Shown in pieces: positions 12,969 to 25,169 of a DNA stretch of 64,000 nucleotides (position 1 is its first letter; each line of letters starts with the position of its first letter). Source of the DNA: Cylicocyclus nassatus (lineage: Eukaryota > Nematoda > Chromadorea > Rhabditida > Strongylidae). The stretch covers positions 50,512,302 through 50,576,301 of the forward strand of contig CATQJL010000223.1 in NCBI GenBank assembly GCA_958299035.1, written 5' to 3'. The notes beneath the pieces are model-generated. The model was given only the letters and a program-made list of their open reading frames with translations, made no database searches and had not been told where the DNA came from. Position numbers and translations under genes: made by a program.

Positions 12969-13392
12969 GTACAGTCGAGTAGATTTTCCGCTTAATATAG
13001 TGTGCTTGCACAGTTTATGAAATGCGGTAAAATTTGCGCGTGAACAGGTATATCACATTCTAGGACTAGGAGACGCGAGACCGCTTTGCACATATTGTCT
13101 AAAGAAGCTTAATCGTGTACTTAGCAGGTTTATACTTGTCATTGATCTCGCCCACGTTTATTTACTCTTTGGAAACAAGGAAGTACGAACTCAAACATGT
13201 TAAGACAATGTCCGCAATGCGGTCACGCTCTCCTAGTCGTAGAATAGATGATAGCTGCGCTAGCACTGCCAGCATTTTGGCGCGCAACTGGCCGGCGTCA
13301 CAGTCGAGGCTATTTCCTCACGCGCAAATTTTACCGCATCTCACCTTCTGTGCAAGCACACTATATTAAGCGGAAAATCTACTCGACTGTAC
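12969..13392. mobile_element. Intact 424-bp terminal-inverted-repeat element (family B)
   Basis: Long near-perfect terminal inverted repeats of about 75 bp start GTACAGTCGAGTAGATTTTC and end in the inverse at 13392. Inside is a second inverted pair (AGGAGACGCGAGACCGC near 13069 and GCGGTCACGCTCTCCT near 13218). A diverged internal copy of the same family occurs at 27640-27845. There is no transposase, so it is non-autonomous. Confidence 0.75.
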
Positions 13393-13929
13393 GTAAATTA
13401 TCTGAAAAAAAAAGTGCGTTTGTAATTGGCCATAATCAATGAAGTATCAGGCTGTATCAATTTTTTCCGATTTTAACATTAAAATTTCTTGAACGCGGGA
13501 GCACCTGCAAGGGGCAATTACATTATCTTACTTCTCAACGCATAAGCTATATAATCACCTGTGCGGAAGGAACCCAGGACTAATAGAGGCAAAGTTTATC
13601 ATTAACCCCCATTATGCTAGACTAACGCCCATGCAGTTTTTGACTTGCCATTTGAAAATGGTGTATATTTTATTGTTTTGAGCTATAAAAAGAAGTGTAC
13701 GAGTAAATGAAGGCGTACGCGAGCTGGTCGATACATGATTCTATGGGAACAAAAACACTACAAAGTTGTGGGTGTAGAAATGTTTTGAAATTCACTGCTG
13801 ATCTGCAATGCAGCAACTACTGTGGAAAACTACTAAACAGATGTAAGCGAAAATTGCATTCTACACTGAAAATGTTATCAATTTTGTATTGATACTGCCC
13901 ACAGAAATAAGAAGTCCAAACTGCAGCAG
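13393..13929. other. Gene-free AT-rich stretch
   Basis: I see no coding exon, repeat arm or RNA gene here. The open frame at 13707-13889 has no recognisable domain. Confidence 0.5.
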
Positions 13930-16110
13930 CATTCAGTTGGATTCACTCTCCACCCCAATGGATTGGCTGCTACAAATGTCGCAGTAGGCGGACAGTGCGG
14001 CAGTATAGAACAATCCATGGTAGGCATAAATCACGGCGGCGTGGGAGTTCTTGTCACCACGATTTGCTATAACCGTTTACCCTTTGAACAACTAGCAACC
14101 GACGTTTACACACATCAAGATCAAACTCAGTCTGTCCGAGTTTGTCATATGACGAGGACGATCAAGAGAACTCAAACAGCTTAGCTCCTTTCCGACGCTG
14201 GATCTGGGAAGCATTCTTTGGAGATTACCTAACGAGATTGACCACATTCGTCAACATAACGGTTGGCGAGCTTCCCTGCTGTACCAAATTTCTGCATAGG
14301 ATCGGACCATCACTTCCGATGAGCCATGTTCTTTCACGAAATGGAGGGAGACTTTGAGTTTAGGAAACACCGTCTCACTTACAGGGTGTTTTGAAAGTAA
14401 GTGGCTTAAAGTACTTCCAGTTCGAATTTTGACGCGCTTTTTAGTTTATTGTGCTCATCAGGCCCAGTACCATTATTTCAGTGAAACCAGAATATCTCGT
14501 GGTTTCTAGTTTTTTTATCAGATTGAAACACATCAATTTAGCTTTCCAGACCACTTTGCTTGAAATGCTTGCTACAAAGAAGGAAACGTAATTCAAAGAA
14601 AACCTTGCATACCTTCTAAAAGCACTTTCTTTGAGGTTTTTTACATATGCTATTATTTTCGTAGAAGTAAGTTCGTTTTAAATACCGTGTTTTGAAATAC
14701 AAGAGATCCAGTTTCAGGATTTTTTCGTCAACAAATCCAACACCTAAATTTTTATATTTTATCTTTAAAACAAGCGTGCAAAATTTTTCAAAACTAATAC
14801 AATGAAGATCATAGAGCTGCGCTACAAATACATGTTGGAAAAAGGCTTCCAAAATTTTTTTGAACCGAAAAAATTGCAACGCAAATTTGCGCCGCGATTG
14901 TCTGCTGTAAGTATTGCATGGAAAAATTTTTATTCGCAAGCTGCTGAGGGACTTTTGTTACATAAAGAGAGTGCAACTTAAGACTATTTGTAGTATAAAA
15001 AAACGGAAAGCTGTCTCCGTTTTGCGGCGCTGAAAAAAAGTAGAACAACTTAGATAACGCACTCTTCCGCCTTTTCAAGGATGCTGAAAGATTTGCTTGC
15101 TTTCACATTTTTGAAAGTATCTTGAGGCAAAAAAAATTTTTTTTGTTGACCTAGTGGTTTCTAGGTTTAGCGAACACATTTAGCAAAAAATGTGTTAGGA
15201 TTCGCAGTTGAAGTACTTAAGGCCACAAACTTTTCAAACACCCTGTGCTGTCGGCTGAGATCTGTCTTTTCCTATAGCCGGCTTTTAGCGAGATACCGCG
15301 ATCGAAGACACGCTGAGAACACGAACTAATTGTCCAGCTCTTCACGATCACGCAAGGAAGCAGAGATTCTGTAAATTGCGATGGTAGGTCCTTCATAAGA
15401 AGACTTTGGAGCTAACTGATCAACGTGGAAGTGCACGAGCCGCAGGAAATAATATAGAGAAGCGGGAAAAGGCTAAGGAATCACGCAGCAATCATGCAGC
15501 TTGCCGAAGCATCTACGACCTTTGATCTGAATCTCTTTGACAGCCACTTCCTCCTGCCTTTAAGTCGCCTCAAGGAGGGCGATTATGTTGCAAAGTCTGC
15601 TCTTTCTTCCGAGGTTCGTCTCTTGCTATCATTTCGATGATTACAGCGCCCAGCTCGACAGGATTAAGCCGGAACATAGAACAACCTCTCATCAGTCCTC
15701 ATCAAAACTTTGGCAGGTTCACGCGTACCAGAAAGTGTTCCAAATGAAGGAACACCAGCAAGATTGCTGTAAAAGAAGGGAGGTTGCTGCGACATTGGCA
15801 AAGTCGTCCTATCCGCCTTATCTGCCTGTTATCTCCAGTCTACCAACTCTTTACGCAAGTCACTCTTGACAGGATTGCAAAAGACACCATGCGAGCAAGC
15901 TGGATTACGAAAAAGATCAAATACGACAAATCAGAAACACATCGAAGCATCACGAGAAACTGTATGCCGCTTTGTAGATTTCCTGCACCAACTTGTCGCG
16001 CTTATATTTGAAAATATGCAGAGAGAATGTAATTTCCTATTCAAAGAGATGCTTCAGCCCATTGAGTTCAACCGAAAGAGTCATTCCCATCTGAAAAAAC
16101 GTGCAAGATA
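13930..16110 (+). mobile_element. Decayed RTE-type LINE fragment (endonuclease and reverse transcriptase)
   Basis: Pieces of a non-LTR polyprotein read rightward across several frames. An endonuclease part around 13930-14360 gives HSVGFTLHPN, LSYDEDDQE, the LSEFV/MTRTIKRTQ overlap, RRWIWEAFFGDY, NEIDHI and CTKFLHRIGPS. These match the RTE endonuclease blocks GVGFxVHPS, SYDDEE, LSEFIMTTKTI, LRWTWESPGGGYHNEIDHI and PKFYTGSDHR. After the 14382-15245 insertion come LELTDQRGSARAAGN and then the RT blocks ICLLSPVYQLFTQVTLDRIAKDT and PCEQAGLRKRSNTT..IEASRET (RTE-like RPICLLSVIYKLFTRVILNRI..PCEQAGFRKGFST). Stops and frameshifts are frequent, and the YADD-containing part is not visible. The sequence is somewhat GC-richer than its neighbours. 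This is a dead copy, not a host gene. Confidence 0.75.
14382..15245. mobile_element. 864-bp inverted-repeat element inserted in the LINE
   Basis: Terminal inverted repeats of about 45 bp start CAGGGTGTTTTGAAAGTAAG and are mirrored by CTTTTCAAACACCCTG at the right. TA precedes the left end and TG follows the right, consistent with a decayed TA target duplication. It carries no transposase. It separates the endonuclease and RT remnants of the surrounding LINE, so it is younger than that LINE. Confidence 0.75.
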
Positions 16111-17601
16111 GTGATGCTACCAAGTCAATAAAGTACGTACATCTACAAGCGCACCTGTCTGCTCTGGAACTGACGGCTACTATGCATGAGCTGCCGCTAG
16201 TTGATAAATTTCTCGGCTGCCCCTGACAGCTTCTCAACTCGTCAAGCAGCGGTGCTAAATACTGTAAAATTTTCGCTCTACTCGCTTTCGGCTGCGATTT
16301 TAGTATTATAACTTTAGCTTTTCATATCATATATCCAAATAGACTCAAATCTCCAGTGTTTGCTTTTGAAGAATCTGCAAGCTGCACGATTAGGCATTTT
16401 GTCAAGTGAGCATGGTCATTAGCGTAAGCGTAGGTGTGCCACGGATGCCAATTAGCGAATAACAACTCAGTTGACTTTCTTGGAAACGTTATGATGCTCG
16501 GGCATATTCCTTTACCTTGCAATTTTTTCATTGACAATATCTTTGAAATTGAGACTCCTAGTAATAAATGTGCTCATCGTTTTTTTGTTTTGCAAATCGC
16601 GAGTCATTCCAAAATCTGATTTTGTCGGAACATCAAACAAAAATAGAAATGGCTGCGATTTTATTATTATCCCTTGATCAATTTTTTTTAACCTTGATCA
16701 TCAAAGCACTAATAACCCTCTGACCATTCTAATTTTCAGTAAGAACTGCAAACTTAGAGTGGTCAAAATTTACGTTTTTTTTTCGAACCATGTAGGTTTT
16801 TGAAACATTTTGTCAGTCTAATAAGTCAGAGAGACTTTGAATGAGGATCCAAGAACATCTAAAGCAAAAGTGGAATTCCTCTGCTGGTTACGCAGATTTT
16901 TGAAGAGCAATTTATAAGAAATGGACATGCATTCATCATCATTTTAGGTAGTAGGCAATGATTCGGAATGAATATGCAAGCCGACCAAGTTGTACATGAG
17001 TATACTGTACATATAAAGATGTGAGAGATGAGGTGAAGAAGAAGAATGATGGGGACATACTCTTTCATACACTATTAACCCTAATGTTAGGTTAGGTCCT
17101 AAGTCTTGCGAATCTTTCGAAAATTCTCAACTTGATCCAGGTACAGAAAACTGCTTGACATAGTATAAATTCGGGTGAAAAATCATGTGCTTTTTAATTG
17201 TGATTGAAGTAAAGACAGTAGTTGTCGTCTTTAACATATCAATGATTTCAAAATCCAAATGTATTACTGAATTCTGCGAAATGCTAAAGTCCAAAATTAC
17301 TTTTGGATTTTTTTGATCGGCTTTTTCTAGCCTTGATGAACTCGATTTAACTGGATTTCTCTATAGAATGTAAAACTTGAAATACATTTCTTAAATTCTG
17401 ATTCTATTCATGGTAAAAGATATATGTAATAATAATAGGTGACTTTTCTCTTTTCTACTATGACGCATATTTTCGGGCATTATGTAGACTAGCGACCCTA
17501 CGGGTCGCTAGCAAGTGGGTAGGGGCAGATACAATATAAGGGCTTAATTGTGATTATAAATATTTCTAAATAAGTTTTTTATTCCTTCCCTGAGAACATT
17601 T
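16111..17601. other. Gene-free AT-rich stretch
   Basis: I see no exon, repeat family or RNA gene. The segment to about 16250 keeps higher GC and may be further LINE debris. A short inverted pair (AGCGACCC / GGGTCGCT) lies at 17490-17512. Confidence 0.45.
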
Positions 17602-18024
17602 TTGCGAAGCATTCTACAAGGAGAACTGTTCGAAGAAGCAATAACTCCACAAATCATTCAGCATTTCTCGAAATTCCTGCTGCAACCATGCATGGGGTAT
17701 TATTTTTCTCTCCTTTACCACGCTCTTTCTGCAAATTTCCCCTCCTCACAGAGACATTCAGATACCCCCCCCCCCCATCTTTTCTACCCTCTCAAAGAGA
17801 ATTTGCTCTACCAATTCTTCTCAACACTTTCCATAGAAGATCGTCAAGGAAGTAGAAGAACACCTATCGTTTTAGAAGTAGAAATACACCCACAACAATT
17901 GTGTTCTACAAAAAACACTTCTCTCAGAAACAACTCCGACAGCAACGAAATCAATCGTTTAAGAACTTTGTCAGAAAAACTTTTCAATACACCAAAGAAA
18001 TATGAAGCTTTACTACACAAGTAG
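17602..18024 (+). CDS. Uncertain 140-codon open frame before the tandem repeat
   Basis: I do not recognise this frame. It ends just before the 84-bp repeat array, contains a C-run at 17767-17780 that may shift the frame, and has no signal peptide or known motif. The C-terminal third is charged and could be a coding remnant. Chance or a repeat-derived frame is as likely. Confidence 0.15.
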   Translation: MRSILQGELFEEAITPQIIQHFSKFLLQPCMGYYFSLLYHALSANFPSSQRHSDTPPPHLFYPLKENLLYQFFSTLSIEDRQGSRRTPIVLEVEIHPQQLCSTKNTSLRNNSDSNEINRLRTLSEKLFNTPKKYEALLHK

Positions 18025-18089
18025 ATCCCTCCCCAAAAAGTACACTACTGAGCCACCTAAAGACCGTCAATCATAAGAACTGCATAAAC

Positions 18090-19183
18090 GTACAAAAAAT
18101 TTGTTTCCCTGTCCAATTAAATTGCCCTACGTGCCGCTTGAAGACCGTTCAAAAATTATAAGAACTCCCAAACGTACAAAAAATTTGTTTCCCTGTCCAA
18201 TTAAATTGCCCTACGTGCCGCTTGAAGACCGTTCAAAAATTATAAGAACTGTCCCAAACGTACAAAAATCTCTCTCCCTGCGCGATCAAGTTGCCCTACG
18301 TGCCGCTTGAAGACCGTTCAAAAATTACAAGAACTGCCCCAAACTTACAAAAATTTGTTCCCCTGCCCGATCAAATTGCCCTACGTGCCGCTTGAAGACC
18401 GTTCAAAAATTATAAGAACTGCCCCAAACTTACAAAAATTTGTTCCCCTGCCCGATCAAGTTGCCCTACGTGCCGCTTGAAGACCGTTCGAAAATTATAG
18501 GAACTGCCCCAAACATACAAAAATCTGTCCCCCTGCCCGACCAAATTGCCCTACGTGCCGCTTACACACCGATTCCTAGTTGAAAGCACCAGCGGGACCC
18601 ATTCCCTGTCCAATTAAATTGCCTTACGTGCCGCTTGAAGACCATTCAAAAATTACAAGAACTGCCCCAAACGTACAAAAATCTGTTCCCTTGCCCGATC
18701 AAATTGCCCTACGTTCCGCTTGAAGACCGTTCGAAAATTATAAGAACTCCCAAACGTACAAAAATCTGTCCCCCTGCCCGATCAAATTGCCCTACGTGCC
18801 GCTTGAAGACCGTTCAAAAATTATAACAACTGCCCCAAACTTACAAAAATTTGTTCCCCTGCCCGATCAAGTTGCCCTACGTGCCGCTTGAAGACCGTTC
18901 AAAAATTATAGGAACTGCCCCAAACGTACAAAAATTTGTTCCCCTGCCCGATCAAGTTGCCCTACGTGCCGCTTGAAGACCGTTCAAAAATTATAGGAAC
19001 TGCCCCAAACGTACAAAAATTTGTTCCCCTGCCCGATCAAGTTGCCCTACGTGCCGCTTGAAGACCGTTCGAAAATTATAAGAACTCCCAAACGTACAAA
19101 AATCTGTCCCCCTGCCCGACCAAATTGCCCTACGTGCCGCTTACACACCGATTCCTAGTTGAAAGCACCAGCGGGACCCATTA
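18090..19183. repeat. 84-bp tandem repeat, about 13 copies in two higher-order blocks
   Basis: The motif CCCTACGTGCCGCTTGAAGA recurs about every 84 bp near 18124, 18209, 18292, 18378, 18463, 18549, 18623, 18707, 18790, 18875, 18960, 19045 and 19128. The first two copies are exactly 84 bp apart (18104 to 18188). The copies ending at about 18600 and 19183 both leave the motif with TTACACACCGATTCCTAGTT and GAAAGCACCAGCGGGACCCA. The array is therefore two similar blocks (about 18090-18602 and 18603-19183), implying block duplication after the unit had amplified. Confidence 0.9.
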
Positions 19184-20064
19184 ACAAGCAAAAGCAAGGC
19201 TGTTATTAGATAAAGTTTCCAAAAGTACCAGCGAGACCAAGTTACTCACACTCTCTCTTGTCTACATGTGGAAGCAAGACGATCCTAGAGTGACTGTTCT
19301 TCAGAGAATTTTTACAGGAGTTGGGAACTTAGATGAATTTAGCTCAAGTTACGCTGTTACGCAATTTGACATCATTTCAAAAGCAACTAATAGGAGTACA
19401 TATTTGAAAGACACATAACAAGCTGGAAAAAAAAGCTACAAATAACCACCCGGACACCCGGACACTGGCGACCCAGTCTCAAAATCATTGCGGCCTCATG
19501 ATTGCCTTTCGAAAACGTGTCACTCTTTTACGAAAATATGCTTGGTCACTCGTTTTGAAATTTGGCAGCGTTCCAAAACGCACGCCACTTGGCAGCAATC
19601 CAATTCCAAAGATCAGTGTATTTCATCATAATTTTTACGTCTGCGCCCTCCTCGTTTGCCATAATCCAACTATCAGAGGACTATTGCGTAATCAACGAAT
19701 TCGTTATATATTACGTAGTGATTAGATACTCGGCTACAAGTATGAGGAAACAGTTTGATTTTTGGTAGCGAAATGAAGAAAATTTATGCATTTTTCGGAA
19801 GCTGGTTAAATTCGAAATCAAGGATCCAATAAACAAAAATAAACCTTTTTAGTCTGAATCAAATGCATCACGCCAAAACTGTATAGTCATTAAAGGTTTC
19901 TCTGTCAACAATCTGAGTACAGTTTCGACTTGATATGTGCAATTCAGGCTAAGAACTCCCTTATTTTTGGTTTTTGGATCCCGGATATTTCGAATTTGAC
20001 CAGTTTTCGAAAAGTCCAAAAGTTTTCTCCAATTCACTACGAAAAATCAAACTGTTTACGCATA
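19184..20064. other. Gene-free stretch
   Basis: I see no coding exon. An imperfect inverted pair flanks about 19745-20045 (AAACAGTTTGATTTTT and AAAAATCAAACTGTTT), so a small fold-back element probably lies here. Confidence 0.4.
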
Positions 20065-21016
20065 TTTGTAATAGATGATACGTAAGTCTTTTACACTTCA
20101 AATTCTTACGACGATAAGCGTAAACTTCATGAACGTAATAGGACTCCAGGGTATAATTCGATAGAGCAAAGCAAAGAAAGCTCTACGAGATGATGTGCAA
20201 AAGTTCGCATCAGCTTCGACCCCCAATTTATAATTTTTTGAGCCCCGAAGGCTCAAAAAGTTATAAATAATTCATATCTTCCTTCAAAAAAAAATCCTCC
20301 ACATCTCCAACTTGTCCATACAGATTACATATCACATCATACACGCATATGTGTCGTTGCTGTCGTTTTTCTTCATATAGAAATTTAAAAAAAAGAAAAT
20401 TTTCTTGTTTTCGCAGAAACAAAGCTATGCTGTTTCCACTCATGTGACTGTTCACCTCAAGCCCTTAGAAGTATGGCCGTAAATTTCTAGCTTTCCACAA
20501 GCCCTAGTTTTCGAAAAATACCGAATTTGTCATCGAACGCCCGAGTGAGAAAAGCTAAACTCCATATTTTTCAAGAACTAGGGCCTGTGGAAAGCTGAAA
20601 ATTCACGGCTATACTTCTGAGGACTTGTAGTATACAACTACATATAAAGAAAAAGCATAGCTTTGTTTTTGTAAGAACAAGAAAATTTTCGTTTTTTTAA
20701 TTCCTAGATGAGGAAAAAATACAGCAACGGTACATATGATTGTCTGATGTGGTGTGCAATCTTTATGAGCAAGCTGGAAATCCTAGGATTTTTTTGAACA
20801 AAGATATGGATTTCCCCCAATTTTTTGAGCCTCTACTACGATTTAGATTCCGGATGCAAACTTACGATGGGTCGAAGCTGATGCGAACTTTTGCATATTG
20901 TCTGTTAAAGCTTGCTTTGCTCTATCAAATGGTATCTTGGAGCCCTGTTAAGTTTACGAAATGTACGACTTATCATCGTAAAAATCAAAGTGTAACAAGA
21001 CTTATGTAACAGCCTA
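20065..21016. mobile_element. Large palindromic mariner-like fold-back element
   Basis: The left arm from about 20075 (ACGTAAGTCTTTTACACTTC) is mirrored by the right arm ending near 21010 (AAGTGTAACAAGACTTATGT). Inner blocks (GCAAAAGTTCGCATCAGCTT near 20198, inverted near 20876; the AAGCTATGCTGTTTC block near 20423, inverted near 20655) extend the pairing to the centre near 20550. It carries no transposase. The right terminus (CAGCCTAG then TA) resembles the mariner-like ends elsewhere in the window. The outer limits are approximate. Confidence 0.65.
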
Positions 21017-21493
21017 GTAGATTTCTACCAAACCTACATTGAGCCCGAAAATGAACGCGTCACAGTCAGAAAAAAGATTACAAAATTAGTTGCAAAACTT
21101 ATGTGCTAACTCAATAAAATAATGCTTATATCATACACAACCAAAAAAGTATCTGGTTTCTACGCGACCAACTAGGCATTTTCAAGTGAATTTTCTAGAA
21201 TCTTGAAGCACGACTTATGCTCCCATCAAATAGTATAATATAAATTTCATTCAAATTACATACTTTATATCCTGCGCATTTCGTCTTTCATGATATAATT
21301 CGAATAAAATCTAACAATTACCATGTCGGGTAGCTACCACCATTAACAAGTGCGTGCGGAGTTCTGGTCCTATTGTTCTCAGACAATTGGTTTGGTGTCT
21401 ATTGCCTCATAGAACAACCGTTCCCAGCTTTCATTAATGTAAGTGAATGTTCCCTGCAAATCCCTTTCTACTTGAGCTTATCGTTCTCATATA

Positions 21494-22212
21494 TTAGGTT
21501 GGCTAAAAAATAAGTTCGGTCGTTTTTAGCGGTTTGTAGAATTGTCACAAATCAGTTTTTGTGTGCATTTATGGTACCATTGGAAAGAGCAGATCAAGGA
21601 GAATCGGATGGTTGACTCTGTTTTCTCAAAAATAATTTCTCTGATAATGAAATGGTAAAGGAAAGGAAATGGTCAGATTTTTTCCTCAAAATTTCGAAAA
21701 ATCACGTTGCAAAAAACAAACTGAAGTCAGGTCTAAAGTGTAGATTCGCTACCCACACAACAAATTTTTGAATTTTCAACCATTTGCATGGTCATAGATG
21801 GCCAAATTCGAGTTATCTGGAATGCCCAAAATTTGACCTTCACGCGAAAAGGCCTGGAAATTTTCTCAGTTTTGACTACAGAAATTCAGAAACAGCTATT
21901 CACAATCTCTATAGTGGTTCGTCACCTAGCCAGAGGTTGCATGTATCCAGCCACCAAATTATTCGCCTGTGTACTCACTGTAGGCTGAGAACGTAAGCTA
22001 GAAACTCAAAAAAGCGATTTTTTAGAAGTCTGACCATATAAGGTTACGACTTTCATTTTTTGGTAACAGAAAATCTCGACTATTTGATATTTGAGAGTAG
22101 AGGCTTGAGGCTATCTTCTCACGAAAAAATCTTAGCTGAATAGCTCTTATGTGAATTGTTACGAAGCTTTGAATTTGCATGTCAAAACGAACTTATTTAT
22201 TAGCCAACCTAA
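21494..22212. mobile_element. 719-bp mariner-like non-autonomous element
   Basis: The ends are TTAGGTTGGCTAAAAAATAA and its inverse TTATTTATTAGCCAACCTAA, flanked by TA on both sides (21492-21493 and 22213-22214). This is the mariner/Tc1 target-site signature. The inside has no transposase. Confidence 0.8.
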
Positions 22213-22598
22213 TAGTATTAATGCACTCAATAACTGTCTGGCTACTCAGCGAGTGAAAAGAATGAGCCTTGACCCGTATATGCATCAAAGTACACTTTTT
22301 TTTCGAATTTCGTGTCACCAGCTGCAATTGCACTACATTCTTAGGTAGTGGACCATGTAAATTTGAAAATGCATGATCAATGCTGAATTTGATCATGTAC
22401 TTGACCGCAAACTTTTTGGCTACTACAAAAATATTTATCAATTGGTACAGGCTTATTATTTTACTGTTATCAAGTCAAACATGGAAGTTGATTTGTTACT
22501 TAGAGGTGTTCCGAGGTTTGGTAGGCATATTCATTGAATTACATACATTGTTGAGTCGGACAAGGCTAACACCAAATTTCTCAAGAGCTCATATCTAA

Positions 22599-22808
22599 GG
22601 GAACGGCAATACTATTCCAGGAGATGATTCCTGCGACTCCCGTACTTCCCGCAATTCTTGTTCCTCGATTATCGATGTGCCGCACTACGGAACGCTTTGC
22701 GATTCAGTACGCATTGTTTTTTCTATATACACTGTTACGGGACCCACAGATATCACAGGAATCGCAGGAATTGCAGAAATCACAGGAATAGTATGGCCGG
22801 TCCCTTAG
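22599..22808. repeat. Small inverted-repeat element (family C)
   Basis: The left end GGGAACGGCAATACTATTCC is mirrored by GGAATAGTATGGCCGGTCCC, about 210 bp apart. The inner part is rich in short GATTCCTGCGA/ATCGCAGGAAT pairs. A related pair of ends occurs at about 27493-27985. Confidence 0.6.
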
Positions 22809-23765
22809 CTTCATTAGATTCTCCCAATTTGAAAACATCTAATTAAATTATTTAAGACACATTTTAGTAAACTATTAGTTGCTACTATCTGTACATCTTG
22901 CAACAATCATTATGCTTATACGATCTGGTAAAGAAAACAGGAATATCGTTTCTTTATACTTCCGTTCGTGAATATGGTAAAAGGTAGTAAAGTCTTTTGC
23001 TGTGGTCTATTTCAACTAGTAATAATTTATGCAGAATCGTCTTTGCCACAAATCATAAATTACAAGTCTTTCTTCGAATTTTGTTGGAGACTTCAACATG
23101 ATGAATCATACAGTGAGTAGAGTGAGTGGAATTGCTTCTTCCATTATTTTTGAAGATTACCACAAGTTTTGCTGCACGACCTTACTTCTTGAAGGGGTTC
23201 TCAGAAACCTAAAGCTCTTCCTAACAATGTGTAGTTCTCCTTAAAATTATTGCGAAATCAATATGAAAATTCCAAAGCTCATATTATTAAAGTAATTAAA
23301 AGACATTTTTTTATATCTTTTCTTGTTTGGACAGTATCACAAAAGATAATCTGGTCCGTATTGGAAGTCCCAAGATTTTGAGCGTCTACTTTTAGTGAAA
23401 CATATGTAACATGCCGCTTCTTGCTATGCAACAACCCACGCAGAATCTGGATTCATCAGCTTTGCAAAGAACATTCTGTCGAAATGAATCGTTAGGTAAG
23501 ATGTATCGCCACTAATGAAGCTTGCAACTCGTGAGTGTAGGCGAAATCTCATATGAATGAATGCATTAACCATAGGAAATAGTGCAACGAATTCAAGCTA
23601 TCATCCTAGAGCATTACTTTTCAACCGCCATGATTTCTTTTGCTACGTAAATATTATTCTTAACGGAATTACAAAGCAATAATGTTTATAAAAGCTTCAA
23701 ATAAGTAACAGATCGGAAAAATCTGGAAGTCCCTAGCGGCTGTAGGAAGTTGCTTTATTTATCTA
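22809..23765. other. Gene-free stretch
   Basis: I see no exon, RNA gene or clear repeat arm here. Confidence 0.4.
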
Positions 23766-24706
23766 TTAGGTTGTATAATCTGTTCTGTCCCATTTCTTCA
23801 TTCGGTTTTTTCACATTATTTTGCAAGGTGTTTTGCAAAATATATATATATATGCATTTGAAAGCTCTAAGTCTGCCTTACCAAAATCTTCACTTAAGCT
23901 TACACATCAATAGAATTTGAAAAGTTTCGCAGCATCAAGTATGAAAAGCCAAAGAGGAAAACAATACATTTTCGACAACTAATTTTAGTCACTCCCGCTT
24001 AGGTCAGAATGCTTACAAAACAGCTCGAAAAATCGGCTGAGCGTAAGAAATAATGCTATAGCTTCTGCAGAGGTTCAAAAGTGCAGAAAAGTTCCAAAAA
24101 ATTTTTCTTCAAACTCAAAAAGAGTTTTTTTTCTAACGTCTTTTCAATGTTGACGTTGGGCATCTGAAGGCAGTCCTGAGATAGGACAGTAGACGGATAA
24201 TCCAGAAAAAGCAACAAGGATGTCTTTGATTATAAAATCATCGAATTCATGAGTTAGTTACTCAAAAACTCAAAGTTTGGGGGCCACACAGCTTAGAAGG
24301 GCATTCGACGAACATACAAATTTTTGCTTTGCCGAGTTCTGAAAAAAAGGGCATCAAAAAATCGGTACAACGAAGGAATCAAGCACAAAAATACCATTAC
24401 AACCAGAAGAATCTAATAAGTTGTTCTGTTTGTTGTCGAGCTAATTGAATAAAAATTACCAATGGACAACGGGGAAATTTGGAGAGGGAAAAGATGTCGA
24501 AAATGGATTTTTTGCCTTTTCGGATTTTTTCTTCTGAGCGTTTTCAGTACCCAGCTAAGTCGGGATATGAAGCATACTAGTTTGCAGAGCAGACTTAGAC
24601 CTTTCAAAAGCAAAGCAAAAGCGTATACACTTTATTCCGAATAGGGTGATTATTATTGATAAAAAATCGAAAGAAAAAATGGGACAGAACTTATTACACA
24701 ACCTAA
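23766..24706. mobile_element. 941-bp mariner-like non-autonomous element
   Basis: The ends are TTAGGTTGTATAATCTGTTC and its inverse (GAACTTATTACACAACCTAA), flanked by TA. The arms share GTTCTGTCCCATTT. No transposase was found, and a TA microsatellite sits near 23845. It shares only the outer TTAGGTTG with the element at 21494. Confidence 0.8.
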
Positions 24707-25091
24707 TATTATAATTATTTTGTCTCTTCTAGAAACTAAATTTCCAGAGCCAGCTCAATTTGAGCAGATGTGTGGGCGAAGAAAGTTGGTTATTACAGTG
24801 GGCATTCGGATCATTTGAGAATACGTTATTAAGCAGAGAAACAAAAAAACTATCAAATAGTATTGAAATGCTTTTCGCTTACCAATAATACGAAATTTTA
24901 TTATCGTATGAAAAACCTGTTTCCCTACGTTCAAAAACAATCGCTTCTCAATCGCTCATAGTAAATGACTTAATCTGCAAATGGACGGTTTATTTCTCTA
25001 CCTTATGCCAAATCGCTATGGACAAGCCTGATGCGTTTAACGGCTTCGGTAACTCATTTAATTCACACAATGGCTGATACACTGGATTACT

Positions 25092-25169
25092 GCTCTCACA
25101 AATGCTCTATTTCACCATTCACTCTAGGTTTTCCTAGAGTGAATGGTGAAATAGAGCATTTGTGAGAGC
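25092..25169. repeat. Perfect 78-bp hairpin (37-bp arms, 4-base loop)
   Basis: The arm GCTCTCACAAATGCTCTATT.. at 25092-25128 is exactly mirrored at 25133-25169 around a TTTT loop, with no mismatch that I can see. Flanking bases do not pair. Nothing else in the window has so perfect an inverted repeat. Possible readings are a recent snap-back mutation, an element end, a structured small-RNA precursor, or a library or assembly artefact. Confidence 0.9.

Noticed and set aside
14616..15078. Two overlapping minus frames (107 and 89 codons) as transposase
   Set aside because: They are inside the 864-bp inverted-repeat element, are Phe/Lys-rich from AT bias, and show no DDE or other transposase motif.
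18090..19183. CRISPR array
   Set aside because: The repeat is a contiguous 84-bp tandem unit without unique spacers, in a eukaryotic genome.
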